Of a stretch of DNA of 64,000 bases, positions 8,592-17,426 are shown one piece after another. Made by a program: the position numbers and the translations under genes. Source of the DNA: Mucilaginibacter auburnensis (GTDB lineage: Bacteria; Bacteroidota; Bacteroidia; Sphingobacteriales; Sphingobacteriaceae). Where the stretch lies: positions 1,116,001 to 1,180,000 of the forward strand of contig NZ_PGFJ01000002.1 in NCBI RefSeq assembly GCF_002797815.1. The letters are read 5' to 3'. Position 1 is the stretch's first letter. Every line of letters begins with the position of its first letter. The notes beneath the pieces were generated by a model, which saw only the letters and a list, made by a program, of their open reading frames with translations, did no database searches and was not told the DNA's origin.

Positions 8592-9188
8592 ATGAAACAG
8601 AAAAACTACTTTTATGTGGCCATGGTAATCCTGGCACTGGCCTCAGCATGTAAAAAAGGGGATGAAGGCCCAAAAGGCCCGGCCGGTAATAATGGAAAAG
8701 ACGGCGCTGCGGGCGTTAACGGAAAGGACGGGGCACAGGGCCCTGCCGGCCCTAAAGGTGATACCGGTGCAACTGGCCCGGCAGGTACCGCTAATGTTAT
8801 TTATTCCGACTGGGCATATGCCAAAAATTTTCGCGACACTGTAATGGATAACAGTAATGTACATGCGGCAGATATAGCGGCCCCGAAACTTACCAGCGCG
8901 CTGCTTAACAACGCCACAATTATGGTTTATTTTACTTTTGGCGGTGGTGTTTATGTTCTACCCTATACAAGTTACGCAGGCAGCAAACTTAATACTATCA
9001 ATTTCGCTCCACGCGCAGGCCGGATAGTTATTTCCCGATTTACGGCGGATAATACGAACTCTGTCAATTTATCTACTCTTTTACAATACCGCTATATCAT
9101 TATTCCCGGCGGCATCAAGGCAACCGAAGCCAGTAAGATCAATGTGAATAGTTATGAAGCGGTGCTGAAATATTATGGCGTTAACTAA
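8592..9188 (+). CDS. Lipoprotein with collagen-like Gly-X-Y stalk
   Basis: 198 residues. Signal peptide with lipobox LASAC (Cys at residue 20), then at residues 23-67 fifteen unbroken Gly-X-Y triplets (GPK, GPA, GKD, GDT and so on), then a C-terminal domain of about 130 residues rich in Tyr, Asn and beta strands. In collagen-like bacterial proteins such a stretch forms a trimeric stalk; here it would hold a globular head away from the membrane. The head has no recognised family. A terminator shared with the convergent LytTR gene follows 23 bases later. Confidence 0.85.
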   Translation: MKQKNYFYVAMVILALASACKKGDEGPKGPAGNNGKDGAAGVNGKDGAQGPAGPKGDTGATGPAGTANVIYSDWAYAKNFRDTVMDNSNVHAADIAAPKLTSALLNNATIMVYFTFGGGVYVLPYTSYAGSKLNTINFAPRAGRIVISRFTADNTNSVNLSTLLQYRYIIIPGGIKATEASKINVNSYEAVLKYYGVN

Positions 9189-9211
9189 GTATTATGCCTA
9201 TCGGTTCTGCC

Positions 9212-9240
9212 AAAAGCCTTATCCCCAGGGTAAGGCTTTT
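9212..9240. terminator. Bidirectional terminator between convergent genes
   Basis: 10-bp perfect stem (AAAAGCCTTA / TAAGGCTTTT), 9-base loop. It sits between the stop of the collagen-like lipoprotein and the stop of the LytTR regulator and can serve both. Confidence 0.75.
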
Positions 9241-9243
9241 GAT

Positions 9244-9939
9244 TTAAGCACCGATCAGGTGCAGTAGGTCAGCTTTTCTGGAAGGAGATACTTCTATCTC
9301 CGACCCATCTCTCATTTCCAGCGTACCACCGTTACCTTTTTTATATTTACAAACATGGTCAAGGTTGACTATCACAGAGCGGCTGATGCGTAAAAAATGC
9401 CCATCGGCTAACACCGATTCGTATTCTTTCAAGGTTTTTGAAACGACAATTTTTGATTTGTCCTGCAGATAAAAAGTGCTATAATTACTCATGGCCTCTA
9501 CCCGTATAATATCTGCTTTTTGAACAAAATACATACCTTCGGCTGTGGCTAAGGCGAGCCGGTTTGGGGATAATTTGGCAGCGAGCCGTTTTTTTAATCG
9601 AAAAACAGCCGTGTGTAGCTCGTCTTCGTCAATGGGTTTAACCAAGTAATCCACCGCGCTTAAACGCAATGCTTCCAAAGTGTAGGTATCATAGGCTGTG
9701 GTAAAAATAACCTGGAAATTAAAACTGCCCAGCTTTTCAAGAAACTGAAAGCCATTGAAGGCGGGCATTTCCACATCCAGAAAAAGCACATCAGGCGCAA
9801 GCTCGTCAATCTTTGTCAAAGCTTTGAGAGGGTCGTTAAAAATAGCTATTACCTGCAGCTCATCGCTAAACGTTTCCAGTTTCCGTGCCAGGAGGGTACT
9901 TCCCCTTATCTCATCATCTAATATTACCGCTTTTAACAT
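9244..9939 (-). CDS. LytTR-family response regulator
   Basis: 231 residues from MLKAVILDDE; the longer start adds 12 residues before the first beta strand and is not needed. Receiver domain at 1-120 with acidic pair D8-D9, phospho-acceptor D55 in VLFLDVEMPAFNG and the conserved Lys in DYLVKPID. A LytTR DNA-binding domain follows (IIRVEAMSNYSTFYLQDK, FLRISRSVIVNLDHV). It is divergent from a LytS-type kinase 161 bases away, forming a two-component pair. The target genes are unknown; the convergent lipoproteins are candidates only by proximity. Confidence 0.93.
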   Translation of the reverse strand: MLKAVILDDEIRGSTLLARKLETFSDELQVIAIFNDPLKALTKIDELAPDVLFLDVEMPAFNGFQFLEKLGSFNFQVIFTTAYDTYTLEALRLSAVDYLVKPIDEDELHTAVFRLKKRLAAKLSPNRLALATAEGMYFVQKADIIRVEAMSNYSTFYLQDKSKIVVSKTLKEYESVLADGHFLRISRSVIVNLDHVCKYKKGNGGTLEMRDGSEIEVSPSRKADLLHLIGA

Positions 9940-10100
9940 ACTGTATGTTTTTCTAAATTCGATTTTTTGATGCATTATAGCAACATCTTTGATCAGAATC
10001 TTAATATAAACGAGTAACCAATAGTTTTAAATGAGCGAATAAGCTATCGTTGTTGAGCATACAAAATGGCAGATCAGGACAATTATGTGTTAATTTGGGT

Positions 10101-12137
10101 ATGAGAGGTCTCTATAAATTTTTCCTTTTGTTGTGGTTACTGTTTTCCGGCAGTTGGATTTATGCACAGGAGAAGGGCAGCATAGCCGTCGATTCGATGG
10201 TCAGGCTCTTATCAGTGGCCAAAGCCGACACCAACAAGGTGAATTTGCTCTACCGCCTAACGCTGGCTTATGATGGTTCAGACCAAAATAAAGCCTTGGC
10301 TTACGCGCAGCAATCTTATATGCTGGCCAAAAAGCTGGGCTGGAAAAAGGGACAATTGAATAGCTTAACCTATATTGGCAGCCTGCAGATGGATATGGGT
10401 AAAAATGAGCAGGCATTGGCAAGTTACCAGCAATTGTATCAGCTCAGCTTAAAAATTGGGAACCCCGCCGACATGGCCAAAAGCCTGATTAACATAGGTG
10501 CTGTTTACCAACGGTCAAGCAAATATGCGGAGGCTGCTGACTATTTTTTTAAAGGGCTTCGCGTTGCTGAACAGCATCAGAATGAAACGCTCATAGCCAA
10601 AAGCGAAAGCAACATCGCTTCGCTATTCATACAGCAACGCGATTTTGAAAAAGCTAAGCTGCATGCAGGGAAGGCAGAAGCGCGATACCAACGCTTACAG
10701 GAACCCGGTTATAGAGCCAAGAACCTGGAAATTTTAGGCGATGCTTTTGCATTTGATGGCCGGTACAAGCAGGCTATACCGGTTTATTTACGCTCCTTAA
10801 AGTTATACCAACAGGTTGGAGACCAGTTGGGCCTGGCTACCGTTTACACTCAAATGGTGGATTGTTATAGCAATGATCCACTGAAACGCATTGAATATTT
10901 GCGGCAGGCGAAACGACTGTGGGATAAGCTGGCCCCACTTAATCTGAACGCGATTGCAAATACCGGCAATTTTGGGTACAGCTATTTTGATATCCTGAAA
11001 AATCCGACTATGCTTAAACTGGTGCAGGATAGCCTGGGTTTAACTAAAGCGCAGTTGTTACTGGATGCTGATCATTATCTGAAAGAGGGTATCCGGCTAA
11101 GCCAGCAGGCGGGGGTGCCCGATCTGGTTTCTCAATTAACAAGCGTTTACGCGGAATTATGCGAGTATAAAGGAGATTATAAGGACGCGTTGATTAACTT
11201 CAAGCTACATTACAGCATACAGGATTCTATCGCATCGCAAACTATCAAAAACAAGATCGCGAAGCTGGAAGCGGAGAAGGAAATTGTTTTACGTGACCGT
11301 AAGCTACAGCGCGCGCAACTGCAAATGGAAAGGATTTGGACCTATGTAGTGACTGCGCTATTGGTAGTGGTGGTGCTGGCTGCGTATGTTTTTAACCGTT
11401 CAAGGATCAGCCGTCTTCGCCTGAAGAATGAATTGATCAAACAACAAGCCGAGGAACAAACCAGGGAGTTGCTTTACCGTAATAAACTATCAGAAAGTGA
11501 ATTGAAGGCCATCCGCGCGCAGATGAACCCACACTTTATTTTTAACGTGCTGAATTCGATTGAATCGTATATCGTTGACAATGATGCCAGAACGGCCAGT
11601 AGACTGGTGCAAAAATTCGCTTCCTTAAGCAGGCTGATTCTGGAGAATTCTACCCAAAGCCTGGTAAGTGCTGACCGGGAATGGAAGGCATTGAATTTAT
11701 ACACTGAGCTGGAAGCAATGCGTTTTAGTGGTCAGTTCACTTACCGATTTGAGGTGGATGCACAAATAGACCTCGGCAAAATTCTTTTGCCACCTATGTT
11801 GGTTCAACCGCTCATCGAGAATGCCATACATCACGGTCTCCGGCACGGGGCTGCCGATAATAGTGAGCTGATCATCACGCTCGAGCAAGCCCGGACTCAA
11901 ATACGTTTCACCGTGAGCGATAATGGTGTAGGCATAGACGAAAGCAAGAGTTCGGGGAGTTTTACGGCGATTAAAAGCAAATCAATTGGTTTGTCCGCCA
12001 TTAGGGAGCGGATTGAAATCTTCAATATGATGTACGGCGATCAGCCTGCTTCTTTTATGATACGTAAAAAAACTCCGGAGGAAGGTGCCGGTACGATTGC
12101 GGAATTATTGCTGCCAAAGTTTAGCGGGTTGCGTTGA
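10101..12137 (+). CDS. TPR-containing LytS-type sensor histidine kinase
   Basis: 678 residues from MRGLYKFFLLLWLL, a signal peptide ending IYAQ; the earlier start adds 17 non-signal residues. The periplasmic part (about 30-400) consists of TPR repeats (ALASYQQLYQLSLKIGNPAD and similar). One membrane helix lies near 412-433, then a short coiled coil, then the His_kinase domain with MNPHFIFNVLNSIESYI (His478) and a HATPase with NAIHHGLRH and DNGVGID. This build is common in Bacteroidetes, where the TPR part senses an unknown signal. It pairs with the divergent LytTR regulator. Confidence 0.92.
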   Translation: MRGLYKFFLLLWLLFSGSWIYAQEKGSIAVDSMVRLLSVAKADTNKVNLLYRLTLAYDGSDQNKALAYAQQSYMLAKKLGWKKGQLNSLTYIGSLQMDMGKNEQALASYQQLYQLSLKIGNPADMAKSLINIGAVYQRSSKYAEAADYFFKGLRVAEQHQNETLIAKSESNIASLFIQQRDFEKAKLHAGKAEARYQRLQEPGYRAKNLEILGDAFAFDGRYKQAIPVYLRSLKLYQQVGDQLGLATVYTQMVDCYSNDPLKRIEYLRQAKRLWDKLAPLNLNAIANTGNFGYSYFDILKNPTMLKLVQDSLGLTKAQLLLDADHYLKEGIRLSQQAGVPDLVSQLTSVYAELCEYKGDYKDALINFKLHYSIQDSIASQTIKNKIAKLEAEKEIVLRDRKLQRAQLQMERIWTYVVTALLVVVVLAAYVFNRSRISRLRLKNELIKQQAEEQTRELLYRNKLSESELKAIRAQMNPHFIFNVLNSIESYIVDNDARTASRLVQKFASLSRLILENSTQSLVSADREWKALNLYTELEAMRFSGQFTYRFEVDAQIDLGKILLPPMLVQPLIENAIHHGLRHGAADNSELIITLEQARTQIRFTVSDNGVGIDESKSSGSFTAIKSKSIGLSAIRERIEIFNMMYGDQPASFMIRKKTPEEGAGTIAELLLPKFSGLR

Positions 12138-12385
12138 TATATCGTTCTAAACAAAAGAGGAGTATAACCTAAGTTTGCTGAAAACAATCCGACAACATCA
12201 GCGCAACAACTTGAAAGGAGACTATTATCCAGCTCCTGGTAATCCGGAATGAATGCAGCACGATGGGCCTGTTCTACCAGGCTCAGCACGCTGCATTGAT
12301 AAAGTTGTAACCCTATATTTATCAGTTAATCATATACTACTATAAGACTAATCTCAAAGAAAAGTATACGTTTCAACGGCTATTA

Positions 12386-12778
12386 TTAATTCTGACGCAG
12401 CTTGGCTTCCATGCTTTGGGTGGTATGCGGCACAGCCATCAGTCTTTCTTTTTGGATTAGCTTGCCGGTAGAGCGGCAAATGCCATAGGTTTTGTTGCCG
12501 ATGCGTACCAACGCAGCTTCCAATTGTTCTATGAATTTTTTTTGACGGGCAGCCATTTGGTGAATCGTTTCCTTTTCGAGTGTCGCCGCGCCGTCTTCCA
12601 GGGTCGCATAGGCTCCGCCGTTGTCCTCGTTACTGCTGGTACCACTCAGGGTATCCAATAAATCTTTGTACTCTTCGCGGGCGATATCAAGTTTCGATAA
12701 GATCAGGGTCTTGAACTCGTTGAGCTCTTCGTCCGAGTAGCGATTTGCATTTTTTTGTGTAGTTAGCGTGTTTTCCAT
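12386..12778 (-). CDS. TraR/DksA-family regulator without a full zinc site
   Basis: 130 residues. A long N-terminal coiled coil (about 15-95; EELNEFKTLILSKLDIAREE) is followed by the short C-terminal zinc-finger-like region YGICRSTGKLIQKERLMAVPH. Classic DksA has four Cys there; only one remains, a variant common in Bacteroidetes. These proteins bind the RNA polymerase secondary channel and tune transcription, often with ppGpp. A single gene with no obvious operon partner. The family is confident, its effect on transcription is inferred. Confidence 0.88.
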   Translation of the reverse strand: MENTLTTQKNANRYSDEELNEFKTLILSKLDIAREEYKDLLDTLSGTSSNEDNGGAYATLEDGAATLEKETIHQMAARQKKFIEQLEAALVRIGNKTYGICRSTGKLIQKERLMAVPHTTQSMEAKLRQN

Positions 12779-13228
12779 GGTTTGCTTAACAGGCTGACCC
12801 GGATCGAGTTTTTAAAATTTTGAATATGATTATTATTGGATTTCCGAAACCTAAACTTCGGGAGAGGGGTATATAGCGTACTGGGTAACCCGGAAACCGG
12901 ATTATTATTTGGATCAAGTGACGGGTATACTGAAAGTTGGTGGTCATTGACAGGCCCGTTTATTCCGCTAAAAAAGGTGTCAAAACTTACCAAACTTGCT
13001 CGTTTCATATCGCCATTTGTAAATATGTAGTTATCTATTTGATTAGCAAAAATCACTCATCAAATTAATTAAGGATTTATAATTGGTTATGTATTTAGTA
13101 ATTAAAGGGCTGATCTTCATTATTGAGTCAGCCCTTTGTTTTAGCGATGGATGATCTTGATGTAGGCAAGAGAACCCTACTACAGCTTATAAGCGCCTCC
13201 CCATTCGCTCATAAATTTGTTTACTCAT
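12779..13228. other. Gap with no confident gene
   Basis: 450 bases. Two overlapping open frames on opposite strands (12763-13056 and 12836-13030) have no recognisable product and no start context, so neither is called. A hairpin terminator at 13104-13137 is listed separately. Confidence 0.4.
13104..13137 (-). terminator. Terminator of the leftward PUL operon
   Basis: Perfect 10-bp stem (AAAGGGCTGA / TCAGCCCTTT) with a 14-base loop, about 90 bases past the stop of the GH115 gene, the last gene of the leftward operon. T-runs occur on both sides. Confidence 0.6.
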
Positions 13229-16200
13229 TTATAATTTACGTGGAACACTAACACTTTCGGGCGGCCCCAAATACGAAGGCTTTAACCCTCCGGTGTTAAC
13301 AATTATTTTTTCGAGAACAACTCCGGGATCAATTAACCAAACTTTTAGCGTATGATTACCGCGCGATTTGATTTTGAGGGTGGTCTTAACTTGTCTCGCC
13401 TGCTTAACCACTGTTTGCGCCCACGCTGGGTTTGACCAATGCACTTTAAATTTATCAGGCACATTTACCATATAAATAGGTGCCTCGTCGTCAAAAGAAA
13501 CAGCAATCCTGATATCCCTGTCCGGCATCACATTTAGTAATGGGGATGTTATCAACGTAATTTCCGCGGTATCAGTTGAAGTTAGGTACAGGGGATACTC
13601 GAGGCAAGGCGCGTTTTTTCCGGGAACTGCTGCGGGCGCATTGGCCGGTGCAGTAGCGCGCATGCCCGAAAGCGTTAAACCATAGTCCTCGATCTCTTTC
13701 CATTCACGGGCACCACTGGGTACATTCTTAGCAAAATGGGCTGCCTCAATGGCGATCACACCACCGCTTTCCACAAAGCTGCCGGGCTTCGCCATACTTG
13801 TCTGTAATGCAACGTAGTTAACTTTTACATTAACAGGCTGTCCGGTACCACTAATTGTTACAATACCTTCGGCATTTGCTTTAGGTAGTGCAAATTTGTT
13901 TAAGCTAAATAAGATGCGCTTGTCGAGACTATCAACCGAACCAGATATATTACTTATGTTCAACCAGTTAACATTGCTACTAATTGTATAATTGAAAGGT
14001 AGCCTTCCCTTATTAAACAGTTCCAGATAATGATTTGTATTGTTATAGTTATCAAAGGCGGGAAGAACAGTCTGTTCTGTATGCTCAGCCCAGCTGTTTT
14101 CATTACCCTCTAAAGCAACACCCATCGTGGCGGCTTGGGGTACTTGCAGTTCTTTAAGCTTGATGGCATCAAGGCTGTTTTTTCTTGGTGGCGACCATGT
14201 GGTGTATCCAATATGCGTTTCATCCATAAAGTGGTTCCACCTGCCTCCCGCGTAAACATGGTTGTACTCATTCATTAGCAAAGAGTCTTTTTGGAAAAAC
14301 AAACGCGTCCTTGCTGCCATCTCATTGGCGCTTGCCCGCTGTTGCTTTGCATAAAGTTCATTTTTTGCGGCTGCCAGATACATTTCATAAAGTTGCGCGC
14401 ATGCTTTTACCGGAAATAGCACAATCTGATAATAAGCGTCGCGTAAATTTTCGGGCATTTTGACGTAAAGTTGCTCTGCCTTTTTTTGCAATTGAACATA
14501 ATCTGAAACCACATTTTCCGCTTCGTTATAGTTGATGAGACTATATGTAGACGAAGTTAGAGACTCCGGTTTACGACGACCATTATATTTGGTGTACTTA
14601 TTCAGGATGTCAGCAATATCACCTGCATACTGGCTGCCGAACTGATTGGCTGCCCATTGTGTTGTGTAGGCATGTATCTTATCACTGGTCCAGTAATTGG
14701 TATCCCAGGCCAGATCCATAAAATATTGCATTGGTAGTTCATATCCTTTAAAGTGCCCTACGTTAACTATCCATATTTTATCCGCACCGTATTGCTTAGC
14801 CAGCGACATTTGGTCCCAGATTTTTGCAATAGGATTGGTATTGATCCATTCATAGCTTCTGGGGTCACCGTGATAATCAAAGTGATAATACACACCGGCT
14901 CCGCCTGCTCTCAAGCGTTCTTTAGCATCAGGCAATCTGCGTATATTGCCCCAGTTATCATCGGCCCAAAGCAGGGTGATGTTATCCGGAACACGCATGC
15001 CATTATTATAATATTCCATGATCTCCTTGTACAAGCACCAAACCTGCGGAACGTTGCTGGCTGCCGCGCCATATTCGTCTTTAATGATATTTTGCTGGGT
15101 GCTGGCAATACCTTCTACCATTGCAATATTATCAGTTAAAGAGCCTTTCATTTCGGTATCATTAGCGCCGCGCAATCCCATGGTGATCACGCTTTCGTAA
15201 CCCTTATTCCTACTAATACCTTCGCGCCAGAATTTTGCCAATGTATCGGCGTGCTTGGTGTAGTCCCAGTTGCCCAGGGTGCGTATGTACCTTCTATCCC
15301 ATTCCTGTTGTGAACGCAGCATAGGCTCCTGATGCGAAGTACCCATTACAATACCAAACTCATCCGCAAGTTTAGGGTTTTCAGCATCATCCTCGTTAAA
15401 AGCATTGGACCACATGGCTGGCCATAAATAATTGGCCTTAATCCGCAGCAAAAGTTCAAATACCTTTGCGTAGAACTCATGACCATAATTAGCAACGCCG
15501 GCGCGAACAGGCGGATTGGTACTGGGTTTAACCGTTCCAAAGTTTTCTCTAACCCACCGCGTCAGATCGGGATCTTCATCATTGATGAAAATTCCGCGGT
15601 ATTTAACACTGGGGCCTTCAGAATAACGTCCGCTTTTTATATACAAGTTAGTATGTTTTTTTGGCGGCACATCGGCCCAGTAATGCCATGGCGATACACC
15701 AATACTTGAGGAAACATCGTACAATCCATAAATCGTTCCCCGCTTATCACTCCCTGCAATAACAAAAGCCTTTGTTACCCCCGGAAATGGATCATCAATT
15801 ACTTGTAGAAGAAAGTTTTCCCATTTTCCTTTGATTGCGCTTACATTAAGTTTTCCGCTTTTAACCAGCCTGTCAATTAGTGCGCTTTTACCAATTGTAC
15901 CTACAATGATTAATTCTTTTTGCGATGGAACTTTATCGTATAAAACGGCTGGTTGATGATCGGTTACTTTGCCGATGTCTCCCTGAAGGTCAAGTAACGC
16001 TCTTAATACACCTTTGTGATCTGTCGAGCTGGCAACAATTGTTGCCGATCTCCCACCTGCGGAAAGCTTGAACGCGTTTTTGACATAGCTTTCGGAAATG
16101 TAGTTTTTACCGTTCAATGCCCATGCTGCGGTAGGTATTGCGCCAATTGTAGCACAAATCAAAACCAGTATGAAAGCAGCTTGCCTAAAAGCGCGTACAG

Positions 16201-16234
16201 GATTCTTAGAAAAAATTTTCAAATTATATATCAT
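13229..16234 (-). CDS. GH115 family xylan alpha-1,2-glucuronidase
   Basis: 1001 residues, the usual length of GH115. An N-terminal signal region (AFILVLICATIGAIPTAAWA) exports it. The central catalytic region has the family features DLQGDIGKVTDHQP, the stretch GIFINDEDPDLTRWVRENFG, the LWPAMWSNAFNEDD segment and VWCLYKEIMEYY. GH115 enzymes remove (4-O-methyl)glucuronic acid side chains from glucuronoxylan, acting also on internal residues. The C-terminal third is beta-rich (GH115 C domain). It is the last gene of the SusCD operon and its only carbohydrate-active enzyme, 154 bases after the preceding gene with a hairpin between them. Confidence 0.92.
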   Translation of the reverse strand: MIYNLKIFSKNPVRAFRQAAFILVLICATIGAIPTAAWALNGKNYISESYVKNAFKLSAGGRSATIVASSTDHKGVLRALLDLQGDIGKVTDHQPAVLYDKVPSQKELIIVGTIGKSALIDRLVKSGKLNVSAIKGKWENFLLQVIDDPFPGVTKAFVIAGSDKRGTIYGLYDVSSSIGVSPWHYWADVPPKKHTNLYIKSGRYSEGPSVKYRGIFINDEDPDLTRWVRENFGTVKPSTNPPVRAGVANYGHEFYAKVFELLLRIKANYLWPAMWSNAFNEDDAENPKLADEFGIVMGTSHQEPMLRSQQEWDRRYIRTLGNWDYTKHADTLAKFWREGISRNKGYESVITMGLRGANDTEMKGSLTDNIAMVEGIASTQQNIIKDEYGAAASNVPQVWCLYKEIMEYYNNGMRVPDNITLLWADDNWGNIRRLPDAKERLRAGGAGVYYHFDYHGDPRSYEWINTNPIAKIWDQMSLAKQYGADKIWIVNVGHFKGYELPMQYFMDLAWDTNYWTSDKIHAYTTQWAANQFGSQYAGDIADILNKYTKYNGRRKPESLTSSTYSLINYNEAENVVSDYVQLQKKAEQLYVKMPENLRDAYYQIVLFPVKACAQLYEMYLAAAKNELYAKQQRASANEMAARTRLFFQKDSLLMNEYNHVYAGGRWNHFMDETHIGYTTWSPPRKNSLDAIKLKELQVPQAATMGVALEGNENSWAEHTEQTVLPAFDNYNNTNHYLELFNKGRLPFNYTISSNVNWLNISNISGSVDSLDKRILFSLNKFALPKANAEGIVTISGTGQPVNVKVNYVALQTSMAKPGSFVESGGVIAIEAAHFAKNVPSGAREWKEIEDYGLTLSGMRATAPANAPAAVPGKNAPCLEYPLYLTSTDTAEITLITSPLLNVMPDRDIRIAVSFDDEAPIYMVNVPDKFKVHWSNPAWAQTVVKQARQVKTTLKIKSRGNHTLKVWLIDPGVVLEKIIVNTGGLKPSYLGPPESVSVPRKL

Positions 16235-16292
16235 TTTAGTATAGTTATTTTGTTAATTATTTATGGCCAATGCGGCTGTTCACAAATAACAA

Positions 16293-16326
16293 GGAGAGAT
16301 GACTGACCTCAATCAATCATCTCTCC
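16293..16326 (-). promoter_or_regulatory. Hairpin inside the PUL operon
   Basis: Perfect 10-bp stem (GGAGAGATGA / TCATCTCTCC) with a 14-base loop in the 154-base gap before the GH115 gene. Only a poor T-run follows on the transcribed side, so it may be an attenuator, an RNA-stability element or a partial terminator. Confidence 0.5.
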
Positions 16327-16388
16327 AATAAACGGCTTACCGGGGCCTTATGACCAATGCGCCACAGCGACAAGCGTTAACTTAAGTT

Positions 16389-17399
16389 TTATAATTGCGC
16401 CGGGGTAAATAGCTCGTAGCTAACTGCTCTGTCGCGCATTACCAGCGTGTCTTTAGAGGTTATAGTGCCGCTGATGATTCTGGTGCTTGGAGCAGTACCA
16501 ACAGTAACGCCGTTATAGGCTACCTGATAGTTCAGGTAAAGCGCGTCGCGGTCTGTATTGCCCCAGCTTTTTTTATCGCCCCTCTTCACGAACTGCCCTG
16601 TTCCTGATGCCGTAAAAAGGTTTGTATTAGTAGAAATGGTACATTTTCCGGTATTGTCAAATGTAAGTAACAAGGTACAGGAAAAGTTGGCTCCCTGACT
16701 GTCCTTAAACACCACGGGAAACTCCGTTTGTGTAAGCGATTTTGTATTTAACTTGTTTACTTCGTCATTTTCTACATATACAGCATGCCGGGTCACTGTT
16801 CTGCTATCAGTGGCGCTGGTCATTACGTCAACACCTCTTCGGAGGTAAAAACCATGCCATGGATTAATGAACTTTAGTGCATAAAGCACGAAGTTCTTTT
16901 CAGGCAGAATTTTGTCGGCATTTTGTACACCTGTCATTTTCAAGGGGAGTACATATGTGTTTTTTATTGCAAGCGGATCGGCAAAAAAAGCATCTGTTAA
17001 TTGCACCTGTACACCGCCCATTATGCTGCCTTTGGGAATACTGATTTGATTGGATGCCAAAGAATAATAATTGGAGGGCAACACTTTGATCGCATCGCCA
17101 CTGCTTAGAAATTTAAGGTTGTTTGCCAGCGTCGCATCTACATTGAAATTAATTACAACGTCTTTCTTATTGTCAGTTGTGCCGCCTAAAGTAGCTTTAA
17201 CCTCCACCTTGTGTGCATTATCCAGGGTATTATCTATAAATAAATCTTCGCCTAATACAATGGTTCGCACCGGATACTGATAAGAGAAGTATACCGACTG
17301 CGTATCATAATCCGGATGTTGGATATCATTGTTTTTCAAGCAACCCGTTGCAGTGCCCAACGCAACTGCCAGCCCCATAAATAGTTTATATCTTTTCAT
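16389..17399 (-). CDS. DUF1735/DUF5627-type surface lipoprotein of the PUL
   Basis: 336 residues with a lipoprotein signal peptide (MKRYKLFMGLAVALGTATGC, Cys at 20). The N-terminal half looks like the DUF1735 immunoglobulin-like domain of SusE-position proteins (YFSYQYPVRTIVLGED, IPKGSIMGGVQVQLTD), the C-terminal half like DUF5627 beta-barrel-type domains (FYLRRGVDVMTSATDSRTVT). Such proteins sit on the cell surface beside SusCD and bind the polysaccharide. It lies 27 bases after the second SusD and before GH115. Binding to xylan is inferred from context. Confidence 0.8.
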   Translation of the reverse strand: MKRYKLFMGLAVALGTATGCLKNNDIQHPDYDTQSVYFSYQYPVRTIVLGEDLFIDNTLDNAHKVEVKATLGGTTDNKKDVVINFNVDATLANNLKFLSSGDAIKVLPSNYYSLASNQISIPKGSIMGGVQVQLTDAFFADPLAIKNTYVLPLKMTGVQNADKILPEKNFVLYALKFINPWHGFYLRRGVDVMTSATDSRTVTRHAVYVENDEVNKLNTKSLTQTEFPVVFKDSQGANFSCTLLLTFDNTGKCTISTNTNLFTASGTGQFVKRGDKKSWGNTDRDALYLNYQVAYNGVTVGTAPSTRIISGTITSKDTLVMRDRAVSYELFTPAQL

Positions 17400-17426
17400 T
17401 TTAAAATTACTTTAATGAATGCTGAA

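Noticed and set aside
8662..8844. Small frame over the collagen-like region
   Set aside because: It is the shadow of the Gly-X-Y repeats in another frame.
12763..13056. Open frames on both strands before the DksA gene
   Set aside because: The two frames overlap on opposite strands, neither has a known product or start context, and one overlaps the DksA start.
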